Below, piece by piece: positions 9,388 to 16,088 of a stretch of DNA of 26,003 nucleotides (positions within the stretch are counted from its first letter, which is position 1; each line of letters opens with the position of its first letter). The DNA lies in the NCBI GenBank assembly GCA_002404675.1, contig DHKE01000087.1, forward strand, positions 1 to 26,003. Reading direction: 5' to 3'. The notes below the pieces were generated by a model. That model saw only the letters and a program-made list of their open reading frames with translations, ran no database searches and was not told the origin of the DNA. The position numbers and the translations under genes are program-made. The stretch comes from Porphyromonadaceae bacterium UBA4702. GTDB lineage: Bacteria; Bacteroidota; Bacteroidia; Bacteroidales; Muribaculaceae.

Positions 9388-11385
9388 ATGAGAGAAACAG
9401 AAGAAAACATGACAACCGGCACAGGACTGCCCGAGAACGCCTTCCGCGAACTCGGCGCGGACGAGCAGTACACTCCTGTGATGCACCCGGCGCATGAGCA
9501 GAAGGAGGTGACTCCATATTCTGTCATCACCGGCCTCATCATGGCGATTGTCTTCAGTGCCGCTGCCGCCTACCTCGGCCTGAAAGTGGGCCAGGTGTTT
9601 GAGGCTGCCATCCCCATCGCGATCATCGCTGTGGGACTTTCCAACGCATTGGGCAAGAAGAACGCTCTTGGCCAGAATGTTATCATCCAGTCGATAGGCG
9701 CATGCTCCGGCGTGATTGTGGCAGGAGCCATATTCACGCTTCCAGCCTTGTACATACTGCAGGCCTCCTATCCCGACATCATGGTCGAGTTCTACCAGAT
9801 ATTTCTGAGCTCGCTGCTCGGCGGCATTCTGGGCATCCTTTTCTTCATACCCTTCCGCAAGTATTTCGTCAAGGACATGCACGGCAAGTACCCCTTCCCG
9901 GAGGCTACGGCTACCACACAGGTGCTGATCACCTCACAGGCATCCAAGTCAGAGAACGGCGGACAGGCCAAGACACTCATTATCGCGTCGCTCATCGGCG
10001 GTGTCTATGACTACCTCGTCGCCACTTTCGGCTGGTGGGCTGAGACTGTCACCTCTCACGCGACTGCGTGGGGTACGGCTGTCGCCGAAAAGACGAAGCT
10101 CGTGTTCAGCTGCAACACAGGCGCGGCTCTGCTTGGCCTGGGCTACATCGTTGGCCTGAAATATGCATTCGTCATCTTTGCCGGCTCTATTTTCGTCTGG
10201 TGGATTGTCATACCCCTGATGGGTACATACGGTGCACCGGAGATAGCGTCGCTTGCTCCTGGGGCGATATTCAAGGACTATGCCCGCATGATCGGCATCG
10301 GCGGTATCGCCATGGCTGGCGTCATAGGCATTGTCAAGTCATGGCCCATCATCATGCAGGCTATCGGGCTTGCCGGCCGTGAGCTGAAAGGCAAGTCGTC
10401 TGGTGTCAAGGAGGTTCGTTGGCAGCTCGACCTGTCGATGAAGCACATCGTCTTTTACATCGCCATTGCCCTCATTGTCGTGCTGATATTCTTCTGGCTC
10501 GGCGTGATACACAACATCGGCCAGGCTGCAGTGGCATGGCTCGTGGTGACAGTCATCGCGTTCCTGTTCACCACCGTGGCCGCCAACGCCATTGCAATCG
10601 TCGGCTCTAACCCCGTCTCCGGCATGACGCTGATGACGCTCATCATCGCCTCTGCCATATTCGTGGCTATCGGCATGAAAGGCACGTCAGGCATCGTAGC
10701 GTCAATGGTCATCGGCGGCGTGGTCTGCACCGCGCTCTCCATGGCCGGCGGCTTCGTCACCGACCTCAAGATAGGCTACTGGCTCGGCTCTACACCCAAG
10801 AAGCAGGAGAGCTGGAAATTCCTCGGCACATTCGTTTCCGCAGCCACTGTCGGCGGCGTTATCCTCGTTCTCAACCAGGTCTATGGCTTCAGCGGCGACA
10901 ACGCCCTCGTTGCTCCCCAGGCCAATGCCATGGCAAAAGTGATCGAGCCCCTCATGATGGGCGGCGACACACCGTGGATACTCTATATGGTAGGCGCGAT
11001 ACTCGCCCTTATCCTCAACTGGCTCGGCGTGCCGGCATTGGCGTTCTGCCTCGGCATGTTCATCCCCTTGCAGCTCAACACCCCGATGCTCGTCGGCGGT
11101 GCAGTGGCATACATCGTGTCGCACAGCTCCAAGGACAAGAAAATCAACGATATGCGCCGTGACCGTGGCACCCTCATCGCTTCGGGTCTTATTGCCGGCG
11201 GTGCATTGTTCGGCGTGTTTGCCGCAATCACACGCTTCGCAGGGTTTGAATACGACAACCCTGTGCCGGCGGACATGCAGCAGATACTCGGCTGTGTGGC
11301 ATACGCACTTGTGATAGCCTACCTCATCTGGGATTCCAAGCGCGTCAAGCTCCCCATCCCGAAGAATCCTAAGCGCATAGCGTAA
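9388..11385 (+). CDS. OPT superfamily transporter (oligopeptide/metal-chelate type)
   Basis: A 665-residue inner membrane protein with about 14-16 hydrophobic segments. The first segment carries the family stretch SVITGLIMAIVFSAAAAYLGLKVGQVFEAAIP. Later landmarks include FPEATATTQVL, GSNPVSGMTLMTLIIAS (the conserved NPVSGMT motif) and the C-terminal IPLQLNTPMLVGGAV segment. Relatives (TIGR00733 group) are secondary transporters thought to move small peptides or metal chelates with protons; the substrate cannot be read from the sequence. The first ATG of the frame is at 9343, but 9388 gives the short polar N-terminus usual for the family; 9409 is also possible. The gene stands alone and ends in a strong terminator. 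Confidence 0.92.
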   Translation: MRETEENMTTGTGLPENAFRELGADEQYTPVMHPAHEQKEVTPYSVITGLIMAIVFSAAAAYLGLKVGQVFEAAIPIAIIAVGLSNALGKKNALGQNVIIQSIGACSGVIVAGAIFTLPALYILQASYPDIMVEFYQIFLSSLLGGILGILFFIPFRKYFVKDMHGKYPFPEATATTQVLITSQASKSENGGQAKTLIIASLIGGVYDYLVATFGWWAETVTSHATAWGTAVAEKTKLVFSCNTGAALLGLGYIVGLKYAFVIFAGSIFVWWIVIPLMGTYGAPEIASLAPGAIFKDYARMIGIGGIAMAGVIGIVKSWPIIMQAIGLAGRELKGKSSGVKEVRWQLDLSMKHIVFYIAIALIVVLIFFWLGVIHNIGQAAVAWLVVTVIAFLFTTVAANAIAIVGSNPVSGMTLMTLIIASAIFVAIGMKGTSGIVASMVIGGVVCTALSMAGGFVTDLKIGYWLGSTPKKQESWKFLGTFVSAATVGGVILVLNQVYGFSGDNALVAPQANAMAKVIEPLMMGGDTPWILYMVGAILALILNWLGVPALAFCLGMFIPLQLNTPMLVGGAVAYIVSHSSKDKKINDMRRDRGTLIASGLIAGGALFGVFAAITRFAGFEYDNPVPADMQQILGCVAYALVIAYLIWDSKRVKLPIPKNPKRIA

Positions 11386-11408
11386 CAACGCGCAGTTCAC
11401 GTAAACGA

Positions 11409-11449
11409 CAGGGACATCTCCGGTTATCGCGAGATGTCCCTGCTTTTTT
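11409..11449 (+). terminator. Rho-independent terminator after the OPT gene
   Basis: A perfect 12-base-pair stem (CAGGGACATCTC at 11409-11420 with GAGATGTCCCTG at 11431-11442), 10-base loop, then C and six T. It starts 24 bases after the transporter stop codon. Confidence 0.93.
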
Positions 11450-11512
11450 GTCTTTGCAATGTGGTGTTGGTCAGTGTATTGTGACTTTGTTGCAAATTTT
11501 CTGGCTGAAATG

Positions 11513-11543
11513 TTTGGAGGTTGCGAAAAAAACAGTATATTTG
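11513..11543 (+). promoter_or_regulatory. Promoter of the beta-helix gene
   Basis: TTTG (11513-11516), 19 bases, TATATTTG (11536-11543). Transcription would begin near 11550, leaving a leader of about 115 bases before the ATG at 11667. Confidence 0.7.
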
Positions 11544-11553
11544 CGGCGTAAAA

Positions 11554-11637
11554 GAATTGTCCTGCGATATTCGCTATTACGAGACATCGCCCAGATTTAA
11601 TATAGATGCCGAGATAAGCGGAAAGCCAGAACAATTC
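11554..11637 (+). promoter_or_regulatory. Structured 5' leader candidate before the beta-helix gene
   Basis: Two arms, GAATTGTCCTG (11554-11564) and CAGAACAATTC (11627-11637), can pair with one mismatch. They enclose a small hairpin GCGA-TAT-TCGC (11564-11574, sharing one base with the left arm) and a possible CATC/GATG stem. The outer helix starts only a few bases after the predicted transcription start and ends 29 bases before the start codon. This looks like a multibranch leader RNA. I do not recognise a known riboswitch class. The promoter lies outside the inverted repeat, so this is not a simple invertible promoter. Confidence 0.35.
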
Positions 11638-11666
11638 AAATATATAACTTCTTAATAATTAATTGT

Positions 11667-13985
11667 ATGACCAAGGTTAAATCAAGACGAGCGCTGACGA
11701 GTTTAAGTCAGCTGGAAACGTGTACAGACACAACGTTTATTATTCAAAACACGATTAGGGCAGCAGCTGGAGTAAGTGAAATTTCTATAGCCAGCGGCGT
11801 GTCGCTGGTGTTCGACGGAGGAATGATAGCCGGAGCGTTGACAGGGAACACGGATAATCCCGAGGCTGCGCTTAAACTTGTCGGCAATTTTACCTCAGTT
11901 GAAGCCCCCATTACACAGATTTTCGGAGATACGGTCACCGCAAGCGGTTACTGGCATATCGACCGCGCCTACCCGCAGTGGTTCGATGCTGTAGTCGGCA
12001 CGCAGAGTTATAACACCGGCGACCCGCACGACTGCTCCGTGGCTATTAACAAGGCGGTTGAGATGAAGATGTCAGGTGAGGTGTTCCTGCCAGCCGGCGT
12101 GTACCTTGTGTCACACACCATCCGCTTGCGCCACGGCATCAACCTGATCGGTGACAGCGCCACATACACGCCGTATTATGCGAAGAATCCCACCACAGGG
12201 GAGATTGAACTTGTTGCACCAGACTCTGGCATGGTTGAAAGCTGGGGACGAGCCACATTCATCACGCCGTTCTTGGATGGCGTAGAAAGCAAGTTTGCAT
12301 TATATCAGTTTAAGAAGGATAATGTGCAGACCAATGAAGAAAACTCTACGGTTTCGCGCCCGGTTATCGTTGCCGTCAATATCAAGGACAATGAGCCTAA
12401 CAGCATCTCGGCTCCCGCAGCGGACAAAGGTTATGCACTTCCGATGGGTTCTGTAGAGCATATATACTTCTACAATTATAACGCGGATTCTAAGACTGGA
12501 GCTGTCAATGCTGAAGAATGCAAGGAAGTATCGTTGCATATATGCTGCCTTGTTGCAGGTGCGTTTTCTTTCAGAGACGTGATGTGGCGTAACTTCTGCC
12601 GTGCGATAAAGTGGACGGAGGAGTACAACGATTCAAAGACCATGTACCGCTGTTACGTCGAGACAACGTTCCGGGAAGAGGTCGTTAAAGAGTTCGGGAC
12701 ACCTGAAGAGTTGCCGTACCTGATAGACATACGAGGGTGCGGTGATGCCATGGTCATCGAAGACTGTCACATCGACCGTGGCGTGTACGAAGTAGAGAAG
12801 GACAATCAGAAAACAGAGGTGCAGTTGTACAAGGCGATTGCAATGCGGACGTGCTTGGGCGGGTCTATCCGCAACAGCATCATCCACGGCGACATCGACA
12901 TCGAGCACTGCACAGCATTGGAGTTCGCAGACAACCACTGCGAGTTCGGCATGCAGATGAACATCCGCTGGTCGCAGATTTCGATACACGACAACTTCAT
13001 CGAGAAAGGGCGTGTGCCGAACTTCGTCATCCATGCCATGGACGATATTTGGAGCGAAACAAACTCGACTTACGGCGTTGTGAACTTCTCGGACAACAAG
13101 TTTGTATGCTACAACAACATAGGTAACAGGCCTTTTGTTGAAAAGGCAAGCGAGTTTGATATCCTGCTGAAGACAAGAAAAGGCGTTGCGCCGTACAGCA
13201 TCGACTTGGCACGCAACTACCGCGTCACTGCCAACAGCGATACCGTGTCTTTCCACCCCATGGGGATAATGCTCGGCACACAGGACACGGACAGCAAAGG
13301 AGCTGTCGGAGAAATCCAGCCGTTCACTGCCTTCAACGGCCACAGCTACTTTCTGTCCGACCACGCATCCATCCGCCGCAACTTGAAGCTGAAGCAATCG
13401 CACACGGTTTCGTCAATCCCTGCATTGACCATAACTGCGATGAACAATGACAATATACCAAAACCGACACATGTCAATAACAGCAGGTGTGTTTTCAGTG
13501 CGCAAGTCATTGTTGACGAGCCTCGAAGAATAGCCGGTAACAGTTTTGATGTATCTGCATATGATTCAGAGGCTCTCACTTACAGCTGCAATGGCAAGCC
13601 ATTCGGCATTTTGTTTGTGCTGAATTGGGATGGCGAAGAGACTGCGTGTATGCTGCGTATAATCCGCAAAACATATAACAACGGCACGTTGACAGCACAT
13701 GACGTTGTGACTGTGCCAGTATGCGGGGCGAGATTTCTGCATGACAACTCCATTTCAGTGGAAGGACATCCGTGGATGCCTGTAAACAGCAGAAATTCAG
13801 GCTTCGTTCAGAAACCATACAATGACATTGAGCAGATGCAGTTCTGTGACGGCAATCTCTCTTGCCGAACATCTGTATTGCCCACAATGGGTACATGGGA
13901 GAGCGGAGATACGATAATCAGCAAGGTGTCTTCAGATGCTTCTGAGTCTGGTTGGATTGGCGCAAATATGTTGGTCAAAGAATAA
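11667..13985 (+). CDS. Large beta-helix protein resembling phage tail spikes / glycoside hydrolase 28-like proteins
   Basis: This 772-residue protein has no signal peptide or lipobox. Residues 45-110 read as a short-strand lead-in (VFDGGMIAGALTGN, then IFGDTVTASGYWHIDRAYPQWFDAVVG). A pectate-lyase-superfamily start follows (CSVAINKAVEMKMSGEVFLPAGVYLVSHTIRLRHGINLIGDS, about 124-165). The middle (about 290-470) contains turns typical of a right-handed parallel beta-helix (IRNSIIHGDIDIEHCTALEFADNHCEF, ISIHDNFIEKG, VVNFSDNKFVCYNN). The last 200 residues are a different, strand-rich domain that I do not recognise. The layout resembles tail fibre or tail spike proteins of Bacteroidales phages. No other phage gene is nearby, so it could be a remnant or a captured gene. 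GC is lower than the flanks (a sampled line was 45%). It has its own promoter and leader. Confidence 0.72.
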   Translation: MTKVKSRRALTSLSQLETCTDTTFIIQNTIRAAAGVSEISIASGVSLVFDGGMIAGALTGNTDNPEAALKLVGNFTSVEAPITQIFGDTVTASGYWHIDRAYPQWFDAVVGTQSYNTGDPHDCSVAINKAVEMKMSGEVFLPAGVYLVSHTIRLRHGINLIGDSATYTPYYAKNPTTGEIELVAPDSGMVESWGRATFITPFLDGVESKFALYQFKKDNVQTNEENSTVSRPVIVAVNIKDNEPNSISAPAADKGYALPMGSVEHIYFYNYNADSKTGAVNAEECKEVSLHICCLVAGAFSFRDVMWRNFCRAIKWTEEYNDSKTMYRCYVETTFREEVVKEFGTPEELPYLIDIRGCGDAMVIEDCHIDRGVYEVEKDNQKTEVQLYKAIAMRTCLGGSIRNSIIHGDIDIEHCTALEFADNHCEFGMQMNIRWSQISIHDNFIEKGRVPNFVIHAMDDIWSETNSTYGVVNFSDNKFVCYNNIGNRPFVEKASEFDILLKTRKGVAPYSIDLARNYRVTANSDTVSFHPMGIMLGTQDTDSKGAVGEIQPFTAFNGHSYFLSDHASIRRNLKLKQSHTVSSIPALTITAMNNDNIPKPTHVNNSRCVFSAQVIVDEPRRIAGNSFDVSAYDSEALTYSCNGKPFGILFVLNWDGEETACMLRIIRKTYNNGTLTAHDVVTVPVCGARFLHDNSISVEGHPWMPVNSRNSGFVQKPYNDIEQMQFCDGNLSCRTSVLPTMGTWESGDTIISKVSSDASESGWIGANMLVKE

Positions 13986-13991
13986 CTTTTC

Positions 13992-14026
13992 GGGTGTGGG
14001 TGCGGATAATATTCGCGCCCACACCC
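13992..14026 (+). terminator. Strong hairpin between the beta-helix and LRR genes (possible terminator)
   Basis: A 13-base-pair stem (GGGTGTGGGTGCG with CGCGCCCACACCC, one G-T pair) with a 9-base loop starts 6 bases after the beta-helix stop. The usual T tract is missing, so it may be a transcript-end or processing hairpin rather than a classical terminator. Confidence 0.5.
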
Positions 14027-14058
14027 ATTGTCAATAACAACACCATAACAGGTTGGAT

Positions 14059-15279
14059 ATGAAAAACGTGGTTCTTACAGTGATTTGGGCGGTATTCGCC
14101 ATACTGCCGTCATACGCAGATCTGAACGAGGCGGTGGAGGTTGGCGGTCTATATTATTGTCTTGACGGTGATTGTGCGTATTACTCCGGTCGTGTCAACG
14201 ACTACGGCCCGAGCGTTCTTACATTGAGTCCTCAAATATCGTATAACGGCAAGGCATATACAGTCGTCGGGTTCAAGGAGTTGAGTTATGACGCTGCGAG
14301 CGAAAGCTATGACCCACTCGGATATACGGGCAAGATATTCTTGTCAGAAACCATAGCAAACAATGCTGAGAACGTCTCGTTTCTCCGCAAATACGGCCGG
14401 TATCTGCAACAGATTGATGTTGCCGGCGAATCCAGGCAGTTCAGCAGCACAGACGGTGTCTTGTATGACGGCGGAGGGGAAACAATGCTCATGATTCCTC
14501 CCAAGCGCAAGGCCGCATTGACAACGTTCCCTGACAACCTCAAAACCTTGGCGGACGAGTGCGGATACAAGTGCAGCCTTGAAGCGATCACATTGCCAGA
14601 AGGTGTTACCGCAATAGGTGACTATGCCCTGTATATGACCCATGTTTCGGAATTGACAGTGCCGAACTCTGTTACATCGATTGGAGCTAATGCCTTCAAC
14701 AACAATCAGAATTTGAAGATTCTGGCTTTCGGTCTCGGCATGAATGAATTGAAAGACCTTCGGTTGGATCAATGCCAGTCATTGGAAAAGGTGTCTATCT
14801 CTTCCGGCACGACATACATCAACGTTTCGATTTTTGAGCCATGCAAACAAATGCGTGAAATGACAGTCGCCTCTGACAATCCCGCATATTTGTCATACGA
14901 GGGCATATTGTATGACAAGGACGCGAAAAATCTGCTGTATGCACCATACAGAGTCAGCAGTTTTGCCGCGCCTCCCGGATTTGAGGCTGTGCCGCCGCAC
15001 GCCTTTGAAAACCGCAAGGCTATGAATGAAGCATACCTGACGAATGTGAGATCCGTGGGGGAATACGCTTTCAGCGGCACAAGTCTGCAAAACCTCGACT
15101 TGTCAGGCTATCCGAAACAAATCGGGGAGGGTGCTTTCTCAGACATCTATTGCGGAGACCTGTTTGAAAGGCTTAATTCTCTGTATATTACGCTGTCACC
15201 CTCTATGAGTGAAATACGTCGGCGTTTCAAGGATGCAAAATCGGGAGCATCTATAATTGTGAAAGCATCAATTCAGTAG
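14059..15279 (+). CDS. BspA-like leucine-rich repeat protein, 5' part of a frameshifted gene
   Basis: A signal peptide (residues 1-20, ending PSYA) is followed by LRR_5/BspA-type repeats, for example LEAITLPEGVTAIGDYAL, VSELTVPNSVTSIGANAF and MNEAYLTNVRSVGEYAF. Such proteins are exported surface proteins of oral and gut Bacteroidales and are often implicated in adhesion. The real start is the ATG at 14059, although the frame can be read from an upstream TTG. Near 15217-15219 the repeat pattern jumps to the frame one base back: this frame ends in the non-repeat tail RRRFKDAKSGASI and a stop at 15279. The other frame continues SAFQGCKIGS with the expected repeat. A single missing base explains this. 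The original gene would span 14059-15923, about 621 residues. No separate promoter was seen. Confidence 0.8.
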   Translation: MKNVVLTVIWAVFAILPSYADLNEAVEVGGLYYCLDGDCAYYSGRVNDYGPSVLTLSPQISYNGKAYTVVGFKELSYDAASESYDPLGYTGKIFLSETIANNAENVSFLRKYGRYLQQIDVAGESRQFSSTDGVLYDGGGETMLMIPPKRKAALTTFPDNLKTLADECGYKCSLEAITLPEGVTAIGDYALYMTHVSELTVPNSVTSIGANAFNNNQNLKILAFGLGMNELKDLRLDQCQSLEKVSISSGTTYINVSIFEPCKQMREMTVASDNPAYLSYEGILYDKDAKNLLYAPYRVSSFAAPPGFEAVPPHAFENRKAMNEAYLTNVRSVGEYAFSGTSLQNLDLSGYPKQIGEGAFSDIYCGDLFERLNSLYITLSPSMSEIRRRFKDAKSGASIIVKASIQ

Positions 15280-15320
15280 CTGAGAGTGCTTTTGCAGGGG
15301 CTGTTTTCCTTGACGACTCA

Positions 15321-15923
15321 GTGCTCGGAATAATAATGCGGTCTTCCGAAATAGGGGCTGGCGCCTTTTACAATGCGAAGTTCGATTTTGCCAACACCAA
15401 CATCGAATTGTCAGACAAGATTGAGGTTATCGGCGAGCGTACATTTGGAGGGAGCTCCGACAGCTATTATATGAACATCAACTGGCTCAAAATAGGGCCG
15501 AATGTGAAACGCATCGGTGTAGCCGCTTTTGATTTCGACAATATATGGAGCGGCATCTATTGTGAGCCAGATGAACCTCCGGTATGTGACGGAGATCCGT
15601 TCAACAGTTCGCTGTACCAAAGTGCAACGCTGTATGTGCAGACGCCGGAGAAGTATGCGGAAACAGCTCCTTGGAACAAGTTCAACAACATCGTCTACCA
15701 TGAGTATTCCGGGGTGGAGGAGGTTGCTGACGGCGGCGAGGAGATCCGTGTCAGCTGCGTTGGCGGCGAGCTGCGCGTCGAGTGCGCCGACGGCACGGCT
15801 GTGACGGTATGGAGCGCGGACGGCCGCGAGGCGTACAGCGGCACAGGCAGCTGCACCGTGGCCCTGCCGCGCGGCATCTACATCGTCCGCGCCGGCTCTT
15901 CGACCCGCAAGGTTATTCTCTGA
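15321..15923 (+). pseudogene. 3' part of the frameshifted BspA-like LRR gene with T9SS-like C-terminal domain
   Basis: This frame carries the continuation of the LRR protein. It is open from about 15219, where it reads SAFQGCKIGS and then VAESAFAGAVFLDDS before the first possible start (GTG 15321, ATG 15336). It continues with SSEIGAGAFYNAKF, KIEVIGERTFGG and WLKIGPNVKRIGVAAF. The BspA-type tail follows: SATLYVQTPEKYAETAPWNKFNNIVYHEY. The last 70 residues contain VTVWSADGREAYSG...VALPRGIYIVRAG..TRKVIL, which matches the type IX secretion (Por) sorting-domain style. It has no signal peptide of its own, so without recoding or correction of the frameshift it should not be exported. The final 200 bases are strikingly GC-rich (sampled lines of 70% and 73%) against about 48-50% in the repeats. 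Confidence 0.72.
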
Positions 15924-15954
15924 CAGACATTGTCAATAATACAATTTGTAATAC

Positions 15955-15986
15955 GCAGCCGCGAGCCGTTCTGGTTTCGCGGCTGC
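15955..15986 (+). terminator. Hairpin after the LRR gene (possible transcript end)
   Basis: A perfect 10-base-pair stem (GCAGCCGCGA at 15955-15964 with TCGCGGCTGC at 15977-15986) and 12-base loop, 31 bases after the LRR stop. There is no T tract, so its role as terminator is uncertain. Confidence 0.4.
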
Positions 15987-16054
15987 CGACGTTTAGGCCT
16001 GGTGTGTGAATTTCGTGCGGGTTTGCGGCGACTGCCGGTGTCGGGATTTTTTTG

Positions 16055-16062
16055 TAACTTTA
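16055..16062 (+). promoter_or_regulatory. Possible -7 element for tamL
   Basis: TAACTTTA differs from TAnnTTTG in the last base and lies 26 bases before the tamL ATG. No TTG is seen at the usual distance. Confidence 0.35.
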
Positions 16063-16088
16063 CGCCGTTTTTCCACACTGCCGCCGTT

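Noticed and set aside
10702..11634. Long minus-strand frame opposite the OPT transporter (310 codons)
   Set aside because: Shadow of a clear membrane protein gene; it also runs through the OPT terminator and the next promoter.
11554..11637. Invertible promoter flanked by inverted repeats
   Set aside because: The promoter (11513-11543) lies outside the arms and no reverse-facing promoter pattern is seen inside; no recombinase gene is nearby.
12633..13403. Minus-strand frame of 256 codons inside the beta-helix gene
   Set aside because: The plus-strand protein has coherent beta-helix repeats across the same region; the antisense product shows no family.
15930..16088. Upstream extension of the tamL frame
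   Set aside because: The lipoprotein signal begins at the ATG at 16089; the extra residues would bury it.
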